A stretch of 5,830 nt of DNA from JAPLDP01 sp964628285. GTDB lineage: Bacteria > Bacteroidota > Bacteroidia > Bacteroidales > JAGONC01. Positions 1 through 5,830 of this stretch are shown here, piece by piece. The notes below the pieces were generated by a model. It worked only from the letters and a program-made list of their open reading frames with translations. It was not told the DNA's origin and made no database searches. Made by a program: the position numbers and the translations under genes. How positions within the stretch are numbered: the first letter of the stretch is position 1; every line of letters starts with the position of its first letter. Where the stretch lies: positions 1 through 5,830 of the forward strand of contig CAZVNP010000100.1 of the NCBI GenBank assembly GCA_964628285.1. The letters run 5' to 3'.

Positions 1-29
1 CTTCCTCACTGTCCTTTTTGCTAATATAA

Positions 30-61
30 TTTGCATATTTTGATTTATTAAACTATATTTG
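30..61 (+). promoter_or_regulatory. Candidate Bacteroidota-type promoter for the three-gene operon
   Basis: TTTG at 30-33 is followed after 20 bp by TATATTTG at 54-61, an exact match to the Bacteroidota sigma-ABfr pattern (TTTG, 19-21 bp, TAnnTTTG). Transcription would start near 67-70, leaving a leader of about 145 nt before the ATG at 216. The leader (about 70-215) is AT-rich. I see no clear riboswitch, strong hairpin or Shine-Dalgarno site in it. A weaker partial -7 match (AAGATTTG, 115-122) could be a second start with a shorter leader. The assignment rests only on motif match and position. Confidence 0.55.
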
Positions 62-215
62 AGCAACTCAGATTAAAATTCCAATGCAACAGAAATTTAA
101 AGTGAAACCTAATTAAGATTTGCATGTTTCGTGATCCTGACAATAGCGGGAATGATTAGGAATTGAAGCATTTTTATGATTACACCCAGTCGCTAATGAG
201 TCAATTACCAGAATT

Positions 216-1880
216 ATGAGCTCAATTAAATTTTTTAGTGCCATTGTTCTCGTATTCACATTTATCGGGGCATCGCCACAAGGTGAAAAAACCACTTTGG
301 ATGTGATAAAAGAAGAAATCAGTACGAACGATGGTACCATTATTATAGAACGTACAGCACATATGCCAGGGGGGAAAACGGTATCGGGCATAGTAGCTTT
401 TAAGCCTGAATCAGACAAACCCCAAAAAAGGCAGGCTCAGATTTCAAATTTCGGGAAATATATTTTTAAGATAGGGAAAAATCTCACTTTACACAATGGG
501 TATTTCATTGCCGAGTTACCCGATTCAACGGAAATCCCGTTCATAATCATAAATGCGGTTGGTAAAGTAATTAAGGAAGAAATCCTTGAGCTTGCTCCAC
601 CCATTTCGGAAAATGAATTAGTCATACCTAAAACGCTCCGCGTCGGTTATTATGAAAAGATTTCGGGGAACTTCCCCGGAGATATTACCAAAGCCGAACT
701 TAGTCTTGACGGGCAACCTGCCGATATAATTGCTGGCAACGAACATGAACTTTATTTCCGCGTTGATAAAAACGAAGCCGGGAAAAAGAATCTGAAACTG
801 GAGTATGGCGGACAAACTGTTTCGGAGGACATCTGCCTGGTATATTATACCTTAAATGCAGGCCGTTTGTCGCTCTACAGGGGAGAATCGACTTTTCTGG
901 ATGTAAAGGTTTTTACTTCGGAAGATCTTAAAGAACCTATATTGCTAAATGTAAAGAATATTTCAGTTGAAACAGTTACATTAAATGGCGGTGAAAACCA
1001 GTTTTTTGAAATTATACCTGAAATGGTGTCCTCGATAGGCGAGTGGTCAAAAAAATTTGATATTCAAAGCGTAAGAACAGGAGATTTTACTATTGAAACA
1101 AATTTATTTATACCTGAACCAATAGATACATCAGGCGAATTTATAAATGCCCTTCAATATATTGAAGATGCTCGTGCAACCGGCATTAAATCGGGAAATA
1201 TAGCCTGTATAACGTTTCGAAATCCTACTGATAAATATTTAAAACTTAAGCTCAATCCGTGTATTATTCCTTCGGAAGCGAAAGGGCAGAGTTTTACCAT
1301 ACCAGGTGAAGAAATTTTCGAATTGCCAGACCAATCCAGCAGGGAAACCATCCTGGAAGGGTATTGTAACGATTTTTTGAAACCTCCGCCTGCAACCGGT
1401 TCAGAAATAATAACACCTGTAAATTGGATTGAAGTGGAAAATACAGGCACTATGGACGATATTGTCGGGTATTTTCAAGACCGGGAATTAATGAATCCCG
1501 AAACTGATTTAGTGAGTTCTCAGAGGATAACTGTTCCGGGTACCGATGTTCAAATTACTGGTAAGACCGGTTTTGATATATATACAGAAATAGGTTCACG
1601 GACATTGGTTTCCGCGTTACAACTGATTATTGAAACATATGAGAAACTTTTAGGGTATGGTAAAATTTCTACATGTTTCCACAACAACTACCAAAAAGAA
1701 AAGGAAGAATTGATCCAGCATGTCTTTTGGCAATATATCAACGAACTGACAGGAGCAAATATTGAAAAAGCCGAATTCGAAAAAAGGTTAAACCTCACAG
1801 AAGAATCGGATATTTCGGATTTCTGGAATACTGTTTCATTGATTGGCGTCGAAGCTAAAATTTTCAAGAATAATAACTAA
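216..1880 (+). CDS. Secreted Ig-like domain protein sharing a C-terminal module with the downstream peptidase
   Basis: I do not recognise a named family over the full length. The 554-residue product begins with a short signal peptide: Lys5, a hydrophobic core at about 6-18, and likely cleavage near Ala19. The ATG at 216 is the first after an in-frame stop at 177-179. The middle looks like beta-rich extracellular domains: about 141-210 resembles an Ig/TIG-like fold, and about 215-305 contains LSLYRGES followed by a conserved-looking N/G-rich strand pattern. From about 308 it carries the module also found at the end of the peptidase gene at 2404: NPTD (336-339), GYCND (382-386), then a helical tail with FW at 504-505 and 536-537 ending in EAKIF. 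No catalytic motif is visible. It is the first gene of a tight operon, 10 bp before the next start. It is probably a structural or binding partner of the peptidase in the periplasm or at the cell surface. The partner role is inference. Confidence 0.85.
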   Translation: MSSIKFFSAIVLVFTFIGASPQGEKTTLDVIKEEISTNDGTIIIERTAHMPGGKTVSGIVAFKPESDKPQKRQAQISNFGKYIFKIGKNLTLHNGYFIAELPDSTEIPFIIINAVGKVIKEEILELAPPISENELVIPKTLRVGYYEKISGNFPGDITKAELSLDGQPADIIAGNEHELYFRVDKNEAGKKNLKLEYGGQTVSEDICLVYYTLNAGRLSLYRGESTFLDVKVFTSEDLKEPILLNVKNISVETVTLNGGENQFFEIIPEMVSSIGEWSKKFDIQSVRTGDFTIETNLFIPEPIDTSGEFINALQYIEDARATGIKSGNIACITFRNPTDKYLKLKLNPCIIPSEAKGQSFTIPGEEIFELPDQSSRETILEGYCNDFLKPPPATGSEIITPVNWIEVENTGTMDDIVGYFQDRELMNPETDLVSSQRITVPGTDVQITGKTGFDIYTEIGSRTLVSALQLIIETYEKLLGYGKISTCFHNNYQKEKEELIQHVFWQYINELTGANIEKAEFEKRLNLTEESDISDFWNTVSLIGVEAKIFKNNN

Positions 1881-1890
1881 ATCAAAAAAA

Positions 1891-2385
1891 ATGAAAAGAA
1901 ACTCTTTGCTAAAAATTGCTGTAATACTAACTCTGTTTATTATTTGCAGCGGGTTTAATTACAACATAATTCAGTATTCCGACCACAGCAATGGTAACTT
2001 TGTTTCTGTTGGTAATAAAGAAACTACGAGGGAAGATGCCGTCAGAATTATCCTTAACAGAATTATTGTCCCTGCTACCCTCGATCACGACGTAACTGCA
2101 TTCCTTGTGAAAGTGCCGCTAAAAAGTGGCGATGTCATTAAACCATTTCTTGACGGTAAGGAAAGAATAATAACCCGGAACACCTGGTTTGCTTTCATAA
2201 ATGATTCACCTCAGGCATTTTACGAACATCCGACACGTTTCGTATACATTGATGTATTAACCGGGAAGTACGAGGTTGAAAATCAAAAGTGGTGGCCCCT
2301 GCTTAATGGTAATGACCTTTTTACAAGTGATGCAGAACTGCGGGATATGGATTTGATTATTTATTCAGATGTACATGTGCATTAA
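1891..2385 (+). CDS. Small secreted protein with WWPLLNG motif, unknown function
   Basis: The ATG at 1891 is preferred because it follows an A-rich stretch, lies 10 bp after the upstream stop, and places a signal peptide at the N-terminus (MKRN, then a hydrophobic stretch at about 6-17). A TTG start further upstream would bury that signal peptide and overlap the previous gene. The product has 164 residues. The residue before Cys in FIICSG is Ile, so a lipoprotein lipobox is doubtful. The mature part is a single small domain. It includes a segment with HPTRFVYID and then a TGKYEVENQ hairpin leading into WWPLLNG at residues 134-140. I recall similar 'HPxRFVxID...TG...WWP..NG' arrangements in small secreted bacterial proteins of unknown function, but cannot name a family. 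It sits between the scaffold-like gene and the peptidase gene, 18 bp before the latter. A role as peptidase inhibitor, chaperone or substrate is possible but unproven. Confidence 0.85.
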   Translation: MKRNSLLKIAVILTLFIICSGFNYNIIQYSDHSNGNFVSVGNKETTREDAVRIILNRIIVPATLDHDVTAFLVKVPLKSGDVIKPFLDGKERIITRNTWFAFINDSPQAFYEHPTRFVYIDVLTGKYEVENQKWWPLLNGNDLFTSDAELRDMDLIIYSDVHVH

Positions 2386-2403
2386 CCATAAAATAATAAC
2401 GTG

Positions 2404-5133
2404 ATGAAGAAAATTATTTTGTTACACAGAATATTCCTGATCGTATTTTTCTTAATAATATATATCGTTTTATCTGCAACAAACTACGGAATTTTTGTGG
2501 ATGGTAGTTATAACGGAGGAAAAGACAGCGATATGGACAGAATGATCGATGAAAGGTTGCGGGAGGCAAGCAATCAAATGGGTAGGATCGATCCCGCGAG
2601 TGTCCGGCAAACTGTCGATACAAAGGCAGCCTTGCTCGCGGCACTGAGAAATATCAAATGCGACTGTGGTGATAAAATAACTATATTCATGATGGGACAT
2701 GGCACAAACAATAAGTTTATTTTCTCAAAAGGCAGGGGTAGCAGCCAACGTGAGCTGACAGCGGATGAATTGAGGGATGCACTCGAAGCTGCGGCCATTG
2801 CCTGTTGCTGTAAAATAAACGTAGTGATTTTCGCATGCCATAGCGGTTCGATGATTGATGAACTGACGGAAGGAGAGCATATCAAATCGGTTTTGACCAG
2901 TTGTGCCTCCAATGAATGTAGTTATTCCAACACATATTATGAAGATGAAAGAACATTCACAGATGAAGGTGACTGGATGAAAGGTTTTAATGAAGATATG
3001 GCTGCTGTCGGAAGAGGCACAAGCATGGTTGAAGCTGTTGAAATTGCAAACAGGAGCGCCAGAGAAAAAATTCCAACAACTTTCCTGGGAAGGCAAACCC
3101 CTCAGGGCTGGGTTAAAGGAGAACATGAAGTAGTGGCACATGTGGAAGGCAGGCCTGAAACACGTAATGGCAGGACAAGAGTACGTGTGACTTATTACCA
3201 ACCCGAATGGCTGAGGGGGCGGACCGGTTATATTTACCTTGGCGAAAATTCATATCCCGACGGGCTGAAGCATTGCGATTGGATTTCGGGAAATGCAACT
3301 TTCGGCCGCCCGGACGAAGATGTGAATTTTACAGGCCCGGTAACGCGGACTGATGCTCCACACGAAACAATCCTGGCACATATTGAAGGAGGTGGACAGG
3401 TTCATATTGCATCACCCACGTGGCAGTTCTGCCGCAATGTTAGAATGAATGTTACCCGTGAGCAAATAGAGGGGCAATCGCTTCAAAGATGCACCTGGAT
3501 ATGCCAGGATGTAACGGTCAACGATCCGGCTTGCGGCGGCAGGGCTGGAGAATTTGATAACGACGGAACCGGGAGGAGCGATTCGGGAGATGATGTTACG
3601 GCTAATGGCCCTGTGAGGCCTTGTACTCCTTCCTTTAGGGTAAAAGTGCATGTAGATGGTTATAATCCTGAATCCGGAAATATGAGTATAACATTGCTCG
3701 ATTTGGTTAACAGGGAAGGGCAAAATATACCCAATTGGCTTGCACGATATGGCACTTACAGAAATATCAATATACCGCAAGCAGAAAGAACACGATTAAG
3801 AAATGTCAAGAAATGCCAGAATATCTGGATTGACCTAATTATGCCTCTAAATCCGGATGATACGCCAACCGGCAGGAATGCAAGGATAGTACATCATGAT
3901 TTCGTACGACCGTATTCTGTCGATGTATCGTTAAATTACATAACTAGGCCTGAGCTCTCGCTGGTATCAACAGTGACACCCGAAATTATTCTTACAAATG
4001 TGGGCGAAGAAACTGTAAGTTTTCCTGTGGATGCATTTATTGTTACACCCGAAAATGCCGGAAGTTTAAATACCATTCTTCTTTCAGAAAAGAAGCAGAT
4101 TATTAAGGATTATAAAACCGGTATTACCGATTTTACCGGTTTTCATAACAGGCGGTTCGTTGCGGACTTACCACCGGGGCAGTCGGCCAGGGTAAGCTTT
4201 GAACCATGCCTGGTGAAAAAAGGTGTCGAATATATTCTTGCGGTCAAAACATTGCTTGAACCCGACGAGGTTGATGAAAACGATACACTTAGCCTGAAGT
4301 TTATATTTAAGGAAGAAGAGGATATGAATCAGGTGGGCGATCTGCTGATAAAGGCATCAGGAACCGGAATGACAACAGGCCATATAGCAACTCTTACCGT
4401 GATTAATCCGACTGATAATCCTTTGTATGCTGTAATTGGTCCATATATGATCCCTTCCACCGGGCAATTCCAGGGCTACATTGTTCCACACCCTCAGGAT
4501 GTTACGGTCGACAGCGGCGATACCATTATGGTAGCTCTGTACGGGTATTGCACGGATATTAATTTACCTCCGGTTAGCAATTCGGATGATATGCCTGGCA
4601 TTGACATTTGGGTAAACCCTCAAAATATGGGTCCTGTCCCGCTTCCCGGCTATACCGGTATCGACACGACGATTTTTAGGCCCTTCAAACCAAAACCTGA
4701 AGACGGTATGGTGCTTACATATCCAGGATCTGAAACACCTTTCCCTTATAAAATCGATATCGATAGTTTTCCTGAAATGGCTGCACCTTTGCTGTTCGAT
4801 GCCATCGAACGCATAGAGGATGCATACATTTCATTGTCGGATGAACAAAAAATAATAACTCCGTTTTCCGGTAAACCTGAACGTGAATCGGAAACCGTGA
4901 TACAACAGTCGTTTTGGATATATGCTGAAGCGTTGGAAGGAACACCCTATACAAGAGAGGATTTTACAGGTAAGCTTGAAGAACAATTTAAAGAGTCGAC
5001 CGGTATGCTTATTGGGGAAGCATCTGAGGAGCAGCAGTCACAGTTCGATCAGGGTGCCGGGCAGTTTTGGGATACTTTCGAACTTGTCGGGGAAAGGGCA
5101 AAAATCCTGAAAAAAACGGAAAAGACGGAATAA
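2404..5133 (+). CDS. Secreted caspase-like (clan CD) cysteine peptidase with CARDB-like domain and shared C-terminal module
   Basis: The product has 909 residues, counted from the ATG at 2404; an in-frame GTG directly precedes it. A signal peptide or membrane anchor spans about 4-23, with likely cleavage after Ala25. Residues about 27-230 look like a caspase-fold peptidase. The first strand is YGIFVDGSYNG. The candidate catalytic His99 lies in FMMGHGTNN and Cys145 in VIFACHSGS. A strand with TSCASNECSYS follows, and the domain ends near QTPQGW. This His/Cys arrangement after two hydrophobic strands is typical of clan CD peptidases (caspase/C13/C14-like), which use a His-Cys dyad. Residues about 235-510 are beta-rich and unassigned, with a D/N/G-rich linker at 383-397. 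Residues about 515-636 resemble a CARDB Ig-like domain (LTNVGEE, LPPGQS, VDEND). The C-terminus has NPTD at 668-671, GYCTD at 714-718, and FW at 837-838 and 888-889, matching the end of the gene at 216. The peptidase fold is well supported; the substrate is unknown. Confidence 0.85.
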   Translation: MKKIILLHRIFLIVFFLIIYIVLSATNYGIFVDGSYNGGKDSDMDRMIDERLREASNQMGRIDPASVRQTVDTKAALLAALRNIKCDCGDKITIFMMGHGTNNKFIFSKGRGSSQRELTADELRDALEAAAIACCCKINVVIFACHSGSMIDELTEGEHIKSVLTSCASNECSYSNTYYEDERTFTDEGDWMKGFNEDMAAVGRGTSMVEAVEIANRSAREKIPTTFLGRQTPQGWVKGEHEVVAHVEGRPETRNGRTRVRVTYYQPEWLRGRTGYIYLGENSYPDGLKHCDWISGNATFGRPDEDVNFTGPVTRTDAPHETILAHIEGGGQVHIASPTWQFCRNVRMNVTREQIEGQSLQRCTWICQDVTVNDPACGGRAGEFDNDGTGRSDSGDDVTANGPVRPCTPSFRVKVHVDGYNPESGNMSITLLDLVNREGQNIPNWLARYGTYRNINIPQAERTRLRNVKKCQNIWIDLIMPLNPDDTPTGRNARIVHHDFVRPYSVDVSLNYITRPELSLVSTVTPEIILTNVGEETVSFPVDAFIVTPENAGSLNTILLSEKKQIIKDYKTGITDFTGFHNRRFVADLPPGQSARVSFEPCLVKKGVEYILAVKTLLEPDEVDENDTLSLKFIFKEEEDMNQVGDLLIKASGTGMTTGHIATLTVINPTDNPLYAVIGPYMIPSTGQFQGYIVPHPQDVTVDSGDTIMVALYGYCTDINLPPVSNSDDMPGIDIWVNPQNMGPVPLPGYTGIDTTIFRPFKPKPEDGMVLTYPGSETPFPYKIDIDSFPEMAAPLLFDAIERIEDAYISLSDEQKIITPFSGKPERESETVIQQSFWIYAEALEGTPYTREDFTGKLEEQFKESTGMLIGEASEEQQSQFDQGAGQFWDTFELVGERAKILKKTEKTE
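4114..4143. repeat. Perfect 10-bp inverted repeat inside the peptidase gene
   Basis: AAAACCGGTA (4114-4123) and TACCGGTTTT (4134-4143) are perfect reverse complements separated by 10 nt. The stretch lies in the CARDB-like region and encodes KTGITDFTGF, so the symmetry may simply follow from repeated Thr-Gly codons. The RNA could form a 10-bp stem. The right arm ends in four T, weakly resembling an intrinsic terminator or attenuator, but the reading frame continues normally. Confidence 0.5.
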
Positions 5134-5217
5134 CTTTGAAATCTTCAGCAGGAATAATCCTGTGCAGATATCCTTTATAATCAGCTAATACCAGAGTACA
5201 TTTATTATTTCGCCTTT

Positions 5218-5238
5218 GACATTTAACATTTATCATTT
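5218..5238. repeat. Degenerate 7-bp tandem repeat, three units of RACATTT type
   Basis: Three adjacent heptamers read GACATTT, AACATTT and ATCATTT. The array is short and low in complexity, so chance is possible. A second heptamer array of different sequence lies about 35 bp further on, which makes a shared mechanism worth considering. Confidence 0.4.
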
Positions 5239-5271
5239 ACTTAGTAGCTCTCCAAAAATGATAATTGTTAT

Positions 5272-5292
5272 GTGCTACACGCTACATGCTAA
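5272..5292. repeat. Degenerate 7-bp tandem repeat, three units of RYGCTAC type
   Basis: Three adjacent heptamers read GTGCTAC, ACGCTAC and ATGCTAA. The unit length equals that of the array at 5218 but the sequence differs. The array abuts the proposed end of the insertion-sequence remnant at 5293. Confidence 0.45.
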
Positions 5293-5549
5293 ATCCCGAC
5301 TTTGACACTTGATTTTTGTAATTAACTTATTTACAACGTAGTAATAGCATTCCACGCGGTTTGTACCATTACATTTTTGATTTTCTATAATATTTTAGGC
5401 GGTATTCTCATGTTAAGAGCTTTCAATAGATTCTGAGCATTTTCCGGGATATCTGTTCTCACCCAGATGGTTTGCGATTTGAGACTGCCTTTCAATTCAC
5501 CAAATGCATCTTCAATTTTCCATAATTGCTTGTAATTAAAAACAATCAC
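5293..5549 (-). mobile_element. Remnant of an IS4/IS1634-type insertion sequence
   Basis: The element is inferred from the transposase C-terminal fragment it contains (5385-5549). The 3' boundary is a guess: on the minus strand TGTCAAAGTCGGGAT (5307 down to 5293) has the look of a terminal inverted repeat and lies about 80 bp beyond the transposase stop. The opposite end is missing, because the coding remnant stops next to the 8-bp repeat array at 5552. The element cannot be active. Confidence 0.35.
5385..5549 (-). pseudogene. Transposase C-terminal fragment (IS4 superfamily, IS1634-like), truncated and internally deleted
   Basis: The minus strand from 5549 to the TAG at 5387-5385 reads 54 codons without a stop. 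It contains YKQLWKIEDAFGELKGSLKS, which fits the Y-x2-x-x3-E-x6-K signature around the catalytic Glu of IS4-superfamily DDE transposases; Leu replaces the usual Arg, as I recall for IS1634-like members. The fragment ends in LLKALNMRIPPKIL, a typical tail for such proteins. Between WVRTD and IPENAQ the roughly 60 or more residues normally carrying the GH..ICFLAL segment appear to be missing, so there is an internal deletion as well as loss of everything before the third catalytic block. There is no start codon and no inverted repeat on the 5' side. It is a dead remnant between convergent genes. The superfamily assignment is fairly secure; the IS1634 subgroup is from memory of motifs. Confidence 0.75.
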
Positions 5550-5551
5550 CA

Positions 5552-5591
5552 GTAGACCTGTAGACCCGAAGACCTGCCGACCTGTAGACCT
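5552..5591. repeat. Five tandem copies of an 8-bp unit (GTAGACCT)
   Basis: The units are GTAGACCT, GTAGACCC, GAAGACCT, GCCGACCT and GTAGACCT, contiguous and in register. The GACC core is invariant and variation sits at positions 2, 3 and 8. The array begins 3 bp from the truncated edge of the transposase fragment and ends 27 bp before the GC-rich hairpin. It is non-coding. It may be a variable-number repeat or part of a small dispersed intergenic element. Confidence 0.8.
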
Positions 5592-5618
5592 CCCTCAAAC
5601 GGCTCGCAGCTCATATCT

Positions 5619-5656
5619 CCCTTCCCCCGATGTGGGGGAAGGGCCGGGGTAGGGGG
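5619..5656. repeat. GC-rich REP-like hairpin element
   Basis: CCCTTCCCCC (5619-5628) and GGGGGAAGGG (5634-5643) form a perfect 10-bp stem with a 5-nt GATGT loop, followed by GCCGGGGTAGGGGG up to the stop of the minus-strand gene. Sequences of the type CCCTCCCC-loop-GGGGAGGGCCGGGGTGGGG recur between genes in many Bacteroidota genomes and resemble REP elements. The hairpin lies just after the minus-strand receptor stop, so it may act in transcription ending or mRNA 3' protection. On that strand it is followed by AGATATGA rather than a T tract, so it is not a classical intrinsic terminator. Confidence 0.6.
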
Positions 5657-5830
5657 CTAGAAATTAAATTCCTCCTCCGGCGCCTGCTCCTCGCTGTTAT
5701 TCATCTTCTCAGGCTGATTCTTGTAATTGTTGATCTTATACCCCAGGGTGAGGGTGATGACGGGTGCTTCGCGGGTGAAGAGGTCGTGTTCGTAAAATCC
5801 GTCGCCGTGGCTGGTGCTTTCGTGTTTGGC
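5657..5830 (-). CDS. Outer-membrane beta-barrel (TonB-dependent receptor-like) protein, C-terminal 57 residues
   Basis: The minus strand is open from the window edge at 5830 to the TAG at 5659-5657. The translated end contains FYEHDLFTREAPVITLTLG and then YKINNYK, which is the characteristic final beta-strand of Bacteroidota outer-membrane beta-barrel family proteins (the OMP_b-brl_3 / TonB-dependent receptor group). A hydrophilic tail rich in Asn and Glu follows (MNNSEEQAPEEEFNF). The last strand normally guides insertion by the BAM machinery; here it is followed by about 20 extra polar residues, which is common in this group. The body, plug and substrate specificity lie outside the window. 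The coding stretch is GC-richer than the operon. It is convergent with the operon, with no evident functional link. Confidence 0.8.
   Translation of the reverse strand, partial: AKHESTSHGDGFYEHDLFTREAPVITLTLGYKINNYKNQPEKMNNSEEQAPEEEFNF

Larger units (their letters stand above)
5134..5384. other. Non-coding stretch after the operon
   Basis: There is no ORF of note and no convincing intrinsic terminator directly after the peptidase stop. The short inverted pair GCAGGA/TCCTG near 5150-5165 has a 5-bp stem and no T tract. The stretch contains two degenerate 7-bp tandem repeats and the possible end of a decayed insertion sequence, listed separately. It looks like neutral or decaying spacer between convergent genes. 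Confidence 0.6.

Noticed and set aside
1..36. Start of a divergent minus-strand gene (ATG at 36-34 reading off the window)
   Set aside because: Only 12 codons are visible, with no recognisable sequence, and the region overlaps the operon promoter.
660..682. GGGGAA/TTCCCC palindrome in the first gene
   Set aside because: It is short, lies inside coding sequence and is easily due to chance.
1800..1880. Type IX secretion C-terminal domain in the first gene, and likewise in the peptidase
   Set aside because: The ends (EAKIF and AKIL followed by charged residues) are helical and lack the beta-sandwich pattern and PNP/GxY motifs of T9SS sorting domains.
1843..1890. Upstream TTG start for the second gene
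   Set aside because: It would overlap the end of the first gene and put about 16 basic residues before an otherwise good signal peptide; the ATG at 1891 fits better.
1891..1960. Lipoprotein signal in the second gene
   Set aside because: The residue before Cys is Ile (FIIC), which does not match the usual Ala/Gly/Ser; kept as an ordinary signal peptide.
2401..2403. GTG start one codon before the ATG of the peptidase gene
   Set aside because: The adjacent ATG is the more usual start; the product differs by one residue only.
2414..3780. Several long open frames on the minus strand opposite the peptidase gene
   Set aside because: Their translations show no domain-like pattern, and the plus-strand protein has clear motifs, so they are shadows.
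5145..5170. Intrinsic terminator after the operon
   Set aside because: The stem is only 5 bp and no T tract follows.
5552..5591. CRISPR array
   Set aside because: The repeats are 8 bp and directly adjacent with no spacers.

Overview
The window looks like a piece of a Bacteroidota chromosome. The supporting signs are moderately AT-rich DNA, a promoter of the Bacteroidota type (TTTG, 20 bp, TAnnTTTG), starts preceded by A-rich stretches rather than Shine-Dalgarno sites, and the C-terminus of an outer-membrane beta-barrel receptor ending in the typical '..APVITLTLGYKINNYK' strand. Nothing in the sequence fixes a rank below phylum.

Positions 1-215 are non-coding and hold one good promoter candidate. 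Positions 216-5133 hold three co-directional genes separated by 10 and 18 bp, almost certainly one operon. Gene 1 encodes a 554-residue secreted protein with Ig-like beta domains. Gene 2 encodes a 164-residue secreted protein with a WWPLLNG motif. Gene 3 encodes a 909-residue secreted multidomain protein. Its N-terminus looks like a caspase-fold (clan CD) cysteine peptidase, with a GHG histidine and an ACHSGS cysteine. A CARDB-like Ig domain and a C-terminal module follow.

The main observation is that genes 1 and 3 end in the same kind of two-part C-terminal module: a beta domain with NPTD and GYCxD motifs, then a helical tail with two FW motifs. The operon therefore couples a predicted extracytoplasmic peptidase to a non-catalytic protein carrying the same tail, with a small secreted protein encoded between them. 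A plausible reading is an envelope-associated peptidase with a partner or scaffold and a small inhibitor, chaperone or substrate. No substrate or phenotype can be read from the sequence.

Positions 5134-5656 are a 523-bp intergenic stretch between convergent genes, made largely of debris and short repeats. It holds two degenerate 7-bp tandem repeats, a decayed transposase fragment of the IS4/IS1634 type on the minus strand, five tandem copies of an 8-bp unit, and a GC-rich perfect hairpin resembling REP/BIME-like elements. Positions 5657-5830 are the last 57 codons of a minus-strand outer-membrane beta-barrel (TonB-dependent receptor-like) gene that continues beyond the window. The base composition becomes visibly GC-richer there.
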